A program made the translations under genes and the position numbers. DNA of 64,000 nucleotides from Clostridium sp. CX1 (GTDB lineage Bacteria > Bacillota > Clostridia > Clostridiales > Clostridiaceae). Below are positions 1 to 8,622 of this stretch, one piece after another. The stretch covers positions 28,224 through 92,223 of the forward strand of contig NZ_JAODOO010000017.1 in the NCBI RefSeq assembly GCF_025398335.1, in the 5' to 3' direction. Every line of letters begins with the position of its first letter. Position 1 is the first letter of the stretch. The notes under the pieces were generated by a model, which saw nothing but the letters and a program-made list of their open reading frames with translations, was not told the DNA's origin and did not search any database.

Positions 1-51
1 TACTTCTGGATCATAAATATATCCACATGCAATACATAAATATTTTGTCAT
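1..51 (-). CDS. Rubredoxin, N-terminal fragment (runs off the window)
   Basis: The first 17 codons read MTKYLCIACGYIYDPEV, which matches the N-terminus of rubredoxin: the first CxxCGY iron-binding knuckle followed by the YDPE segment. Rubredoxins are one-iron electron carriers, in clostridia often tied to oxygen and peroxide detoxification. The ATG lies at 51-49, with AAGGAGAGA just upstream on the minus strand. The rest of the gene, including the second CxxC knuckle, lies beyond the left edge. It sits downstream of the manganese catalase on the same strand, which fits an oxidative-stress role, although cotranscription is not shown. Confidence 0.8.
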   Translation of the reverse strand, partial: MTKYLCIACGYIYDPEV

Positions 52-150
52 AAAAATCTCTCCTTTTAACATAGTTATTTTGATCTAAAAGTAATACTGT
101 AAAAGTTTATGTAATCGCCATTTATATTATTCAGAGATTAAAATAAACCC

Positions 151-825
151 TTAATTCCTCCTTGGCTCTGCAAAGCTTGGTGGTGTTGGATTTGGATTTT
201 CAAAGAATTTTCCTGGTGTTGATAAATCAAAGTATAGTCTTGAATCTTCTGTTACTCCAAAATCCTTATTTGATGCTTCATTTTTCATTTTATTTAAAGC
301 TTCTCTAAATAAAGCATTATGTGCTTCTTCACGATTTAGTAAGAAATCTATAGTTTTTCTTACTTCCTTATCATTTATCTGACGGTATAAGTACTCGTAA
401 ACCACCTTTGCTCTTTGTTCTGCTGCAATATCTGATAGTAAGTCTGCCGTGATATCTCCAGTTACATTTACGTAATGTGCTGTCCATGGATCACCGGATG
501 AGTTTATTAACATAGGTGATAAGCCACTAAGTACATGAGCTTCAATATTACCTGCGGATACTTGGCTAGCATTTACTTCATGCCCATTAAGAAGATTAAT
601 AGTTTGTGCTACCATCTCCATGTGGCTCATTTCCTCTGCAGCTATATCTAAGAATAAATCCTTTATAGCTGGGTCTTTTATTCTAAAGCTTTGAGACATA
701 TATTGAAGGGCAGCCTTTAATTCACCATTGGCACCGCCTAGTTGTTCCTGCAGTAATACTGCATATTGTGGGTTTACTCTTTCAACTTTAACATCTTGCA
801 ATAAGCTTTTATCGTGTTTAAACAT
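151..825 (-). CDS. Manganese catalase family protein (CotJC-like)
   Basis: A di-manganese catalase-like ferritin-fold protein that would dismutate hydrogen peroxide; the family includes the spore-coat protein CotJC. From the ATG at 825 the protein has 224 residues, and the expected dimetal ligands fall close to the family positions: E35, E65, H68, E136 and H169. An upstream in-frame start at 846 would read through the Shine-Dalgarno GGAGGTG at 834-840, so the ATG at 825, about eight bases from it, is preferred. A rubredoxin gene follows on the same strand. A role in spore coat or peroxide defence is inferred from the family; nothing here separates the two. Confidence 0.85.
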   Translation of the reverse strand: MFKHDKSLLQDVKVERVNPQYAVLLQEQLGGANGELKAALQYMSQSFRIKDPAIKDLFLDIAAEEMSHMEMVAQTINLLNGHEVNASQVSAGNIEAHVLSGLSPMLINSSGDPWTAHYVNVTGDITADLLSDIAAEQRAKVVYEYLYRQINDKEVRKTIDFLLNREEAHNALFREALNKMKNEASNKDFGVTEDSRLYFDLSTPGKFFENPNPTPPSFAEPRRN

Positions 826-999
826 TAATATAACACCTCCATACAAATATTATTTAAATAAGTCACCTTAATTATAGCTAGTAAAGATTTCCTAAACCTA
901 ATTAGTCTTATCTATTTATCTCTTGGTGATTACTGGAATAATTTTTCTAACTAATGGTAATACTGTGATTAGTGCTGTATTTAGAGGAGGTGTCTTGAT

Positions 1000-1644
1000 A
1001 TGAGAATTCCAAATCATATTGGAATTATACCAGACGGAAATAGACGTTGGGCCGTAAAAAATGGCTTAAATAAAGAACAGGGTTATGGCCCTGGATTAAA
1101 CCCCGGATTAGAACTTTTTAAAATTTGTAAAGGACTCGGCGTAAAGGAGTTAACCTATTATGGTTTTACTACTGACAATACTAAGCGTCCCTCAGTCCAA
1201 ACTAGAGCCTTTACAATAGCATGTATAGAGGCAGTTAAAATACTTGCAAAAGAGGATGCTTCTCTCTTAGTTGTTGGAAATACTGACTCACCTATGTTTC
1301 CTAAAGAACTACTGCCTTTCACCGAAAGAAAGACTTTTGGAGACGGATCTATGAAAGTAAACTTTTTAGTTAACTATGGCTGGGAGTGGGATTTAAGTGA
1401 TGTGATGGATTTAGAGACTACCAATAGAAAATATATAATGGGCACCTTAAAATCGTCGGATATAACCAGAGTAGACTTGATAGTAAGATGGGGAGGAAGA
1501 AGAAGACTTAGTGGTTTTCTACCAGTACAGTCTGTGTACTCTGATTTCTACATAATAGATGATTATTGGCCAGACTTTAAGCCTTCACATATATATGACG
1601 CTCTGAAATGGTATGATAAACAGGATGTTACATTAGGGGGTTAA
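1000..1644 (+). CDS. Divergent undecaprenyl-diphosphate-synthase-like cis-prenyltransferase
   Basis: A member of the cis-prenyltransferase (UppS) family, which condenses isopentenyl diphosphate units into long polyprenyl carriers. The N-terminus carries the HIGIIPDGNRRWA version of the usual HIAIIMDGNGRWA motif, with the catalytic aspartate kept, followed by NTKRP. The C-terminal motif reads RWGGRRRLSGF and then YSDFY, where typical enzymes have RTSGE-type and AE/SE residues, so two acidic active-site positions differ. At 214 residues it is shorter than normal UppS (about 250). GAGGAGGTG precedes the ATG and a terminator follows at 1672. The essential uppS normally sits near cdsA/frr, so this is probably a paralogue of altered or reduced activity. 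Confidence 0.8.
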   Translation: MRIPNHIGIIPDGNRRWAVKNGLNKEQGYGPGLNPGLELFKICKGLGVKELTYYGFTTDNTKRPSVQTRAFTIACIEAVKILAKEDASLLVVGNTDSPMFPKELLPFTERKTFGDGSMKVNFLVNYGWEWDLSDVMDLETTNRKYIMGTLKSSDITRVDLIVRWGGRRRLSGFLPVQSVYSDFYIIDDYWPDFKPSHIYDALKWYDKQDVTLGG

Positions 1645-1671
1645 TCCCTTACATAATTAAAGTAAGTTTTC

Positions 1672-1704
1672 AGCAGGTAGAATCAAAACCATACCTGCTT
1701 TTTC
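1672..1704 (+). terminator. Terminator of the cis-prenyltransferase paralogue
   Basis: Eight-pair stem AGCAGGTA/TACCTGCT around a short loop, followed by a T-rich run, 27 bases after the stop of the plus-strand gene. Confidence 0.7.
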
Positions 1705-1713
1705 TATCCTATA

Positions 1714-2175
1714 CTATTTGCCCTTTTTTATCGAGCTCTTTACTCCCTTAACTATTTCAGCAATACTGTTATAGGCTTTTAATGTTCCGTAGGTTACTAT
1801 AGGCCTTCCTATGCTTACTATACCCAATTTCCTAGAAGTAAAACCTCCAATCTTCATCCACATGTTTACCGTTGGGTGGGTATCAACTATTTTTAGTTCT
1901 TCTTCTCCTCCTGCTATATTAAAAATATCTTTTATAGCTGGTATCAATAGCTCAGGACTATATTTACGGCCTACAGTATATACCTTGCTCCCAAATTCAT
2001 CCTTTCCGATATATATCATGTGTCCTAGCTGATTCTTATGTATTTTATCAAAGGTCGGTAATGCTAATAGTTCACTCTTATTTGGTATTCTATCTACAGG
2101 TAAGTTGTTTATATGAATATTTGCTGCCGTGGCAGTAGAATGTGTTCCTCCAACATCATGGTAAATTACTATCAT
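1714..2175 (-). CDS. DUF3189 family protein
   Basis: A 153-residue protein of unknown function recognised as DUF3189 by its N-terminal IYHDVGGTHST segment, the following LPVDRIP and the LALPTFDKI stretch, all in the usual order near the N-terminus. There is no signal peptide or membrane segment, so it is probably cytoplasmic. The ATG at 2175 has AAGGGGGTC upstream. It is a single gene, convergent with the prenyltransferase paralogue. Family members are common in clostridia and other spore-formers, but I know of no demonstrated activity. Confidence 0.7.
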   Translation of the reverse strand: MIVIYHDVGGTHSTATAANIHINNLPVDRIPNKSELLALPTFDKIHKNQLGHMIYIGKDEFGSKVYTVGRKYSPELLIPAIKDIFNIAGGEEELKIVDTHPTVNMWMKIGGFTSRKLGIVSIGRPIVTYGTLKAYNSIAEIVKGVKSSIKKGK

Positions 2176-2346
2176 TTACAATGACCCCCTTAACTAAGAT
2201 TTAGTAATATTATTTTACAAAAATCAACTGTATATCTCATACAACTATTAAATATTATTAATTATTTTACTTATAGCTTTAGCAAACTTTGAAAATACTA
2301 TTAGATGAAAGATAAGTAAAAATAATGATAATAAGGAGTGTTATAA

Positions 2347-2514
2347 ATGACTAAAAAAACAATTAAAAGTTGTTCTTTTGAAACACCTATAGAAAGACAT
2401 GAAACTGCTTCTTGGGCAAATATTGAAGAAACAAAGCCTGTTTCAAATGTTACCATACCTAGTGATAACGAAGTGAGAAATGCAAAAGACTATGTTGATG
2501 ATAATCAAAAATAA
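2347..2514 (+). CDS. Small DUF3787-like clostridial protein (55 residues)
   Basis: A short gene with AAGGAGTG eight bases before the ATG and a strong terminator immediately after it. The product contains FETPIERHETASWANIE and VTIPSDNEV, which I recognise as the small DUF3787 family of clostridia; some members have been described as spore-surface proteins. It is hydrophilic, lacks a signal peptide, and has a single cysteine at position 9. It stands alone on the plus strand between two minus-strand genes. The family assignment is from memory of the motif; the spore association is family knowledge only. Confidence 0.75.
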   Translation: MTKKTIKSCSFETPIERHETASWANIEETKPVSNVTIPSDNEVRNAKDYVDDNQK

Positions 2515-2532
2515 ATCTTGTAGTGATTTTTT

Positions 2533-2564
2533 AAAAGTCCTTCTGTTCATTGAAGGACTTTTAT
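2533..2564 (+). terminator. Terminator of the small DUF3787-like gene
   Basis: An eleven-pair stem, AAAAGTCCTTC paired with GAAGGACTTTT, around an eight-base loop, starting 18 bases after the stop codon. Confidence 0.8.
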
Positions 2565-2618
2565 ATTTAAGCTTAAATTACCTACAAGATACTGAAACAT
2601 AATTGTATTGGTATAATT

Positions 2619-2663
2619 AAAATAAGCATTATATGATTTATTTTCTCACATAATGCTTATTTT
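2619..2663 (-). terminator. Terminator of the PFOR gene
   Basis: A long AT-rich hairpin (AAAATAAGCATTAT paired with ATAATGCTTATTTT) lies 25 bases beyond the PFOR stop. Because both arms end in A/T runs it may act in both directions. Confidence 0.7.
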
Positions 2664-2687
2664 TCTACATTTTATTAACTTTTAAAA

Positions 2688-5600
2688 CTAGTACTGCATA
2701 TCAGCCAATCTTCTATAAGTTTGATACTTATCCTTAGCGTGCTTTTCAGCAGTTGTAAACATTTCTTCTGCAATATCAGGGAATACAGTTGCTAATGAGC
2801 TGTATCTTATTTCACTATTTATAAACTCTCTAAATGGAGCAGTTGGCTCTTTAGAATCAAGGACAAATGGATTTTTTCCTTCCTCTTTTAGTACTGGATT
2901 ATACCTGTATAAATGCCAATATCCTGACTCTACAGCCTTCTTTTCTTGTCTTTGACTAGTTCCCATGCCTGATTTTATACCGTGACTGATACATGGAGCA
3001 TAAGCTATTATTAATGATGGTCCTTTGTACTTCTCTGCTTCAAGTATTGCCTTCATTGTATGATTCATATTTGCTCCCATAGCAATTTGAGCAACGTATA
3101 CATATCCATAAGTCATAGCCATAAGTCCTAAATCTTTCTTTCTTACCTTTTTACCTGAAGCTGCAAATTTTGCCACTGCTGCAGTTGGAGTAGCCTTAGA
3201 TGACTGTCCTCCAGTATTTGAGTATATCTCTGTATCCATTACAAAGATATTTACATCTTCACCAGAGGCAAGAACATGGTCTAGTCCGCCGTATCCTATA
3301 TCGTAAGCCCAACCATCTCCACCTATTAACCAGTGAGACTTTTTAATTAAGAAATCCTTTTTCTCCATTATTTCTTTTAATATTGGATTAACATTGTAGT
3401 TTTCAGATTGTAGAGCCTCTATAACTCTAGTAGAAGCTGATGCAGATGCCTCTCCATCTTCCTTACACTTAAGCCATTCATCAAAAGCTTCTCTAATGTT
3501 ATCCTTTGCGTCGCCATCCATGTACTGCCTCATTAAATCCGCTATTCTATTTCTCATTTGACCGACAGCTAAGTACATTCCATATCCAAACTCGGCATTA
3601 TCCTCGAATAGAGAGTTAGCCCAAGATGGTCCCTTTCCTTCAGCATTTACAGTATATGCTATTGATGGAGAACTTGCACCCCAGATAGAGGAGCATCCAG
3701 TAGCATTAGCTATCATCATTCTATCGCCAAATAGCTGAGTAAGTAATCTTATATAAGGTGTTTCACCGCATCCTGGACATGCTCCGTTGAACTCTAATAG
3801 AGGTCTAGCAAATTGACTTCCTTTTAAAGTCTTCTTATCCATTAAATTATCTTTATTGGTAACTTTGCTGCTTACATATTCCCAATTATCTGCCTGAGCT
3901 TCTATTTCCTGTTCTGCAGTCTGCATAACTAGAGCCTTTCCTGGAGCAGGACATACGTCTGCACAGTTTCCGCATCCTGTACAATCTAATGGAGCTACTT
4001 GAATACGGAAGCCTAAGCCCTCTAACCCCTTTCCTATAGCTTTCTTAGTTACAAATCCTTCCGGTGCATTTTTCATTTCTTCCTCATCTAATAAGAAGGC
4101 TCTTATAGTAGCATGTGGACATACGTAGGCGCATTGGTTACACTGAATACATTTTTCCGGTTGCCACTGAGGCAACATTACTGCAATACCTCTCTTTTCA
4201 TAAGCAGTAGTTCCCATTGGATGTCTTCCATCTTCCATTCCTTTGAAAGCACTTACTGGAAGCTCATCACCTTCAGCTCTAGCCATAGGTTTTTGAATAT
4301 TTCTAACGAATTCATTTTTGATTTCACCTACAACTTCCCTATCCTCAGCATTTTTCCATGAATCTGGCACTTTCACTTTTACAAGAGCCTCTATTGCCCT
4401 ATCTACTGCTGCCTTATTCATATCTACTATTTTTGGACCTTTCTTTCCATAGGTCTTTTCAATGGAATCCTTTAGATATCTAATAGCATCTTCAATAGGA
4501 ATTACATTTGCTAATTTAAAGAAGGCAGTTTGCATTATCATATTAATTCTTCCGCCTAAACCTATTTCACTAGCAATTTTCACAGCATCTACAGTATAGA
4601 AATTAATATTATTTTCAGCAATATATTTCTTAAAGGTTCCTGGAAGCTTTTCCTCTAATTCTTTTTCAGTCCATGGACAGTTTAATACAAATATTCCACC
4701 CTTTTTAAGTCCCTTTACTAAATCGAATTGATATACAAAAGATTTATTATGGCATGCCACATAGTCTGCATCATAAACTAAATAAGGAGATTTTATTGGC
4801 TGCTTTCCAAATCTTAAATGTGAAACAGTACTTCCTCCTGATTTTTTACTATCGTAGGAAAAATATGCTTGAGCATAGAGATTTGTGTTATCTCCAATTA
4901 TCTTAATAGCAGATTTATTAGCCCCTACTGTACCGTCAGAACCTAAGCCCCAGAATCTACAGCTTATTGTTCCTTCCGGTGTAGTATCTATAATTTCTTC
5001 TTCTTTCAGTGAAGTGTTTGTAACATCATCTACTATACCAATAGTAAACCCATTCTTAGGGTTATCTTTTTTCAAGTTATCAAATACTGAAAGTATTTGT
5101 GATGGTCTTGTATCCTTAGAACCTAATCCATATCTTCCGCCTACAATTACAGGCTTATCTTCTCTATTATAGAATAGGTTGGTTACATCAAGATATAATG
5201 GCTCTCCTACTGATCCCGGCTCCTTTGTTCTATCTAAAACAGATATTTTCTTTACACTTTTAGGCAAAACATCAAAGAAATATTTTGGTGAGAAAGGTCT
5301 GTATAAATGTACTTTAATACGTCCTACTTTCTCTCCCTTTTTCATAAGATAATCTATTGTTTCATCTATGGTATCACATACTGATCCCATTGCTACAATT
5401 ATGTATTCTGCATTCTCTGCTCCATAGTAGTCAAAAGGATGATATACTCTTCCTGTAATTTTTTCTATTTCTCTCATATAATTTTCTACTACATCAGGAA
5501 CAGCATCAAAAAATCTATTTGATGACTCTCTTCCTTGGAAGTATATATCTGGATTTTGTGCAGTTCCTGCTACAGTTGGGCGTTCTGGATTTAATGCTCT

Positions 5601-6215
5601 ATCCCTAAACTCCTTTATGGCATCATAATCTACTAACTTGCCTAAATCCTCATAATCTATAACCTCTATTTTTTGATATTCATGAGAAGTTCTAAATCCA
5701 TCGAAGAAATGTAAAAATGGTACTCTTGATTTAATAGCAGCAAGATGAGCTATAGGGGCAATATCCATAACCTCCTGCACACTTGATGAAGCTAATAATG
5801 CAAAACCAGTTTGCCTAGTAGCCATTACGTCTTGGTGATCTCCAAATATTGATAGTGCGTGGGTTGCAATAGCACGAGCACTTACGTGGAAAACTGCTGG
5901 AAGAAGTTCTCCAGCCATCTTATACATATTAGGAATCATTAATAGCAATCCTTGTGATGCTGTATAAGTGGTAGTTAGAGCTCCTGCTATAATAGAACCA
6001 TGCACTGCTCCAGAAGCACCTGCTTCTGACTGTAATTCTGAAACTCTAACTGTCTGCCCAAACAAATTCTTCTTGCCATGAGCGGACCAGTCATCAGCTA
6101 ATTCTCCCATTGGGGTTGATGGAGTAATGGGGAATATGGCTGCAACATCTGTAAATGCATAGGATGCATAGGTTGCTGCCTGATTTCCATCCATAGTTTT
6201 CATAACTTTAGCCAT
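2688..6215 (-). CDS. nifJ: Pyruvate:ferredoxin (flavodoxin) oxidoreductase
   Basis: A single-chain PFOR that oxidises pyruvate and CoA to acetyl-CoA and CO2 and reduces ferredoxin, the central step of clostridial fermentation. Its 1175 residues match the homodimeric enzyme. An N-terminal pyrimidine-binding/transketolase-like region is followed by the gamma and CoA-binding parts, a two-cluster ferredoxin domain (CIQCNQCAYVCP near residue 685, CTGCGNCADVCP near 743), the CPGCGE cysteines of the proximal cluster near 812, and the thiamine diphosphate site GDGWAYDIGYGG near 965 with DTEIYSNTGGQ. AGGAGGGTTAA precedes the ATG. It is monocistronic. If the inositol pathway at 13751-29110 ends in pyruvate, this enzyme would process the product. 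Confidence 0.97.
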   Translation of the reverse strand: MAKVMKTMDGNQAATYASYAFTDVAAIFPITPSTPMGELADDWSAHGKKNLFGQTVRVSELQSEAGASGAVHGSIIAGALTTTYTASQGLLLMIPNMYKMAGELLPAVFHVSARAIATHALSIFGDHQDVMATRQTGFALLASSSVQEVMDIAPIAHLAAIKSRVPFLHFFDGFRTSHEYQKIEVIDYEDLGKLVDYDAIKEFRDRALNPERPTVAGTAQNPDIYFQGRESSNRFFDAVPDVVENYMREIEKITGRVYHPFDYYGAENAEYIIVAMGSVCDTIDETIDYLMKKGEKVGRIKVHLYRPFSPKYFFDVLPKSVKKISVLDRTKEPGSVGEPLYLDVTNLFYNREDKPVIVGGRYGLGSKDTRPSQILSVFDNLKKDNPKNGFTIGIVDDVTNTSLKEEEIIDTTPEGTISCRFWGLGSDGTVGANKSAIKIIGDNTNLYAQAYFSYDSKKSGGSTVSHLRFGKQPIKSPYLVYDADYVACHNKSFVYQFDLVKGLKKGGIFVLNCPWTEKELEEKLPGTFKKYIAENNINFYTVDAVKIASEIGLGGRINMIMQTAFFKLANVIPIEDAIRYLKDSIEKTYGKKGPKIVDMNKAAVDRAIEALVKVKVPDSWKNAEDREVVGEIKNEFVRNIQKPMARAEGDELPVSAFKGMEDGRHPMGTTAYEKRGIAVMLPQWQPEKCIQCNQCAYVCPHATIRAFLLDEEEMKNAPEGFVTKKAIGKGLEGLGFRIQVAPLDCTGCGNCADVCPAPGKALVMQTAEQEIEAQADNWEYVSSKVTNKDNLMDKKTLKGSQFARPLLEFNGACPGCGETPYIRLLTQLFGDRMMIANATGCSSIWGASSPSIAYTVNAEGKGPSWANSLFEDNAEFGYGMYLAVGQMRNRIADLMRQYMDGDAKDNIREAFDEWLKCKEDGEASASASTRVIEALQSENYNVNPILKEIMEKKDFLIKKSHWLIGGDGWAYDIGYGGLDHVLASGEDVNIFVMDTEIYSNTGGQSSKATPTAAVAKFAASGKKVRKKDLGLMAMTYGYVYVAQIAMGANMNHTMKAILEAEKYKGPSLIIAYAPCISHGIKSGMGTSQRQEKKAVESGYWHLYRYNPVLKEEGKNPFVLDSKEPTAPFREFINSEIRYSSLATVFPDIAEEMFTTAEKHAKDKYQTYRRLADMQY

Positions 6216-6377
6216 AAGATTAACCCTCCTAGCGGTTACTAAATTTAAAGTTCAGATTTTTCTCTAACTTATTATTTGAAATAGAAAAATTATCATACAT
6301 AAAAACTAGAATTTTATTATTTTTATTACTTAACATTAAATTTGGGGTTAAATGCTTTCTGATAATACTTTTCATAA

Positions 6378-6428
6378 AAATAAGAATTGGGAGTGGTAAA
6401 AAGTTCACTTCACTCCCAATTCTTATTT
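6378..6428 (-). terminator. Terminator of the DUF362 gene
   Basis: An 18-pair perfect stem (left arm AAATAAGAATTGGGAGTG) with a 15-base loop just after the stop of the minus-strand gene, followed on that strand by a T-rich stretch. Confidence 0.85.
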
Positions 6429-6435
6429 GCTAAGA

Positions 6436-7557
6436 TTATATTTCTATTAAATTATATTCTCTGCTTCCTAATCCTAATTCTTCTCCATAAGATAGTTGAA
6501 TATCTCCACAGGTATTGCTTCTCATTGACTTAAACTTATCATGCTCACAATTTTCATCATGATGATGATGTTCATTTTCTAATAATGAGTTATTTAACGC
6601 CTTTGCCTTGTTTACTAAATCTAAGCATGCTTGATCAAGGGCTATAGGATCTTCAGATGCAAGAATCCCTATATCAGAAACTATAGGTGCGTCACTCCAT
6701 GGAACGCAATCACAGTCTGGTGTTATGTTTATAAGGAAATTAATATATCCTACCTTGCCCTCCTTGCCTTTCACCGCTCCATAAGCATACTCGGTAAGTT
6801 TCTCTGTGAACTCTTTCATTTCCACATCCCAGTTCAATTCAATAGCTTTTACAGAACATACTGTCATACACTCACCACAGCCTATGCACTTTTGTCTATC
6901 TATATAAGATTTTTTATTTTCAATAATTGCAGCTGCTTGAGGGCATACCTTTGCACACTTTTCACAACCTACACAATTATCAGCATTTACAAAAGGTCTT
7001 GTAGAGTGTTGTTCTCTTTTTCCTGACGCTGGAGCACAACCCATAGCTAAATTCTTAATTGAACCGCCAAAACCAGCCATTTCATGTCCTTTAAAGTGAG
7101 ACATAACAATCATACTGTCTGCAGCGGTTATTCCCCCTGCTATTTTAGCATTTTTAAAATGCTTTTTATTAATTTCTATCTCTTTAACATCTTCCCCTAA
7201 GATTCCATCAGCAATAACTACTGGAGCCCCTGTCACAGCGTAGTCAAAACCATGCATTACTGCAGTTTCTAAATGGTCTACTGCATTATGTCTGCTTCCA
7301 GAGTATAATGTGTTTGTATCTGTAAGGTATGGCTTAGCCTTACTTTCTTTTATTTTGTTAACAACTTGTCTAACATAAACAGGACTTATAAAAGAATCAT
7401 TTCCTAATTCCCCAAAGTGAATTTTAATCGCTGTTAAGTCCCCTTCATTTAAAAGCTTTGAAAATCCTGCTCTATCAAATAATCTTTGAATTTTAGTTAT
7501 TTTATTTTCTTTTTCACTTCTAGCTCTAAGATTAGCAAAGTATACATTACTTGTCAT
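6436..7557 (-). CDS. DUF362 protein with two [4Fe-4S] motifs and a histidine-rich loop
   Basis: A DUF362-type iron-sulfur protein of 373 residues. The DUF362 region surrounds a bacterial ferredoxin insert with CVGCEKCAKVCP near residue 190 and CIGCGECMTVC near 222. The cysteines should hold two [4Fe-4S] clusters, implying electron transfer, but the reaction is unknown for the family. Near residue 326 is ENEHHHHDENCEHD, a likely metal-binding loop not essential to the fold. AAGGGGATG lies a few bases before the ATG, and a strong terminator follows. It lies upstream of, and on the same strand as, PFOR, but a terminator separates the two, so it is probably transcribed on its own. Confidence 0.85.
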   Translation of the reverse strand: MTSNVYFANLRARSEKENKITKIQRLFDRAGFSKLLNEGDLTAIKIHFGELGNDSFISPVYVRQVVNKIKESKAKPYLTDTNTLYSGSRHNAVDHLETAVMHGFDYAVTGAPVVIADGILGEDVKEIEINKKHFKNAKIAGGITAADSMIVMSHFKGHEMAGFGGSIKNLAMGCAPASGKREQHSTRPFVNADNCVGCEKCAKVCPQAAAIIENKKSYIDRQKCIGCGECMTVCSVKAIELNWDVEMKEFTEKLTEYAYGAVKGKEGKVGYINFLINITPDCDCVPWSDAPIVSDIGILASEDPIALDQACLDLVNKAKALNNSLLENEHHHHDENCEHDKFKSMRSNTCGDIQLSYGEELGLGSREYNLIEI

Positions 7558-7728
7558 AGATAGTCATCCCCTTTATATTTTATAATAGCTTCTTTTATTT
7601 CTAGAAAATACCACAATTAAAATACTAAATATTAATGTAGTTATATTCAAGTAGTTACTTTTATGTAATATAGTAACAATGTGTAAACCAGTATGACTTT
7701 AAATGCAAAAAACTATAGAAATAAATAA

Positions 7729-7754
7729 AACCTCCATCAATAATAATGGAGGTT
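7729..7754 (-). terminator. Terminator of the DUF1858 gene
   Basis: Nine-pair stem AACCTCCAT/ATGGAGGTT, followed on the minus strand by a T-rich tract, 29 bases after the stop codon. Confidence 0.75.
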
Positions 7755-7782
7755 AGTACTCTTCTGAAATTAAATACTGTTA

Positions 7783-7974
7783 CTATAGTGCATTTAGAGC
7801 TCTTAATAAGTTATCTAACTCTAAACCATGAACTTGAGCAGCCTGCTCTAAAGTTTCAGCTTGAGATGCTGGGCATCCTACACATCCCATTCCAAATGTC
7901 ATTAGAACTTCTGCGTATCTAGGGTTCATTCTGATTATTTCTCCTATTGTCATGTCCTTTGTTACTTTTTCCAT
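7783..7974 (-). CDS. DUF1858 domain protein (63 residues)
   Basis: A small protein consisting only of a DUF1858 domain: VTKDMTIGEIIRMNP at the N-terminus and the CVGCPAS cysteine pair near residue 31. The family is often called a disulfide-oxidoreductase-like or hybrid-cluster-associated domain; the CxxC pair suggests redox or metal binding, but the function is not established. AGAGAGG precedes the ATG, and a terminator closes a single-gene unit. Small stand-alone members of this kind are common in anaerobes. Confidence 0.8.
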   Translation of the reverse strand: MEKVTKDMTIGEIIRMNPRYAEVLMTFGMGCVGCPASQAETLEQAAQVHGLELDNLLRALNAL

Positions 7975-8253
7975 AGCATATACCTCTCTTTACCATTTTT
8001 ATAAGAACATTTTTATTATATACTTTAACTATAAATTTATTATATTTTTATTTTATAATAAATTCAAGATAGCACTTTAAAGTCTATTAGTTACATTTTT
8101 GTTACCTAATATAAGTTTAATGTTAATTATTTTATATATCAAGCTTTATAACTTTTTTCTATAATTACCATATTTTCTATTGCCTAATTTTGATATTACA
8201 TTACTCTATAACTTTCGTCAAGGAATTAAAGTATTGGTGCTGGTAAAATATTA
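7975..8253. other. AT-rich divergent intergenic region
   Basis: Upstream of both the DUF1858 gene and the riboswitch-controlled importer operon. Very AT-rich; I see no ORF or hairpin. It should hold the DUF1858 promoter, but I could not pick a convincing hexamer pair for it. Confidence 0.5.
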
Positions 8254-8282
8254 TTGATAATTACTTAACCCAATGTTATAAT
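8254..8282 (+). promoter_or_regulatory. Promoter of the cobalamin importer operon
   Basis: TTGATA, a 17-base spacer, then TATAAT: a near-consensus sigma-A promoter placed about 30 bases upstream of the start of the cobalamin riboswitch. Confidence 0.8.
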
Positions 8283-8308
8283 TCAGTTAAAAGTAAATAA
8301 TATGGATT

Positions 8309-8464
8309 TAGGTACTTATGGAGCAAATCATAAGTTTAAAAGGGAAACGAGTTAAAGCCTCGTGCGGTCCCGCCACTGTAATGAGGAGTATATTGATATT
8401 ATGTCACTTGGTAACAGGGAAGGCATCAATATGCGATGAATCAGAGCCAGGAGACCTGCCTAAA
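8309..8464 (+). promoter_or_regulatory. Cobalamin riboswitch
   Basis: Shows the conserved cobalamin aptamer blocks in order: AGGTACTTATGG, AAAAGGGAAACG, the B12-box core GTGCGGTCCCGCCACTGTAA, and finally GAGCCAGGAGACCTGCC. It is followed by a terminator hairpin at 8521 and then an importer operon, so adenosylcobalamin should switch the operon off. An open reading frame crossing the aptamer is not a gene. Confidence 0.96.
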
Positions 8465-8520
8465 TTTTTCACTGAGCATGCTTACGTGGATAAGCTGGTG
8501 AACAAATAGTTTTGTTTGTA

Positions 8521-8549
8521 AACCGTTATCTAGCTGATAGCGGTTTTAT
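8521..8549 (+). terminator. Riboswitch terminator (expression platform)
   Basis: Ten-pair stem AACCGTTATC/GATAGCGGTT with a five-base loop and a following T run, located between the aptamer and the importer genes. It is the likely off-state structure of the cobalamin riboswitch. Confidence 0.8.
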
Positions 8550-8622
8550 TATTAAGATAATTATATTCAGGTAGTATATTTCTGTCTGATAGAATTTTTA
8601 ATTTATTTCAGGAGGATGACAT

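Noticed and set aside
6631..7026. 131-codon plus-strand ORF
   Set aside because: Antisense shadow of the DUF362 ferredoxin gene; no ribosome binding site or family motif.
8318..8509. 63-codon ORF upstream of btuF
   Set aside because: It lies across the cobalamin riboswitch core, including the B12 box, so it is RNA structure rather than a gene.
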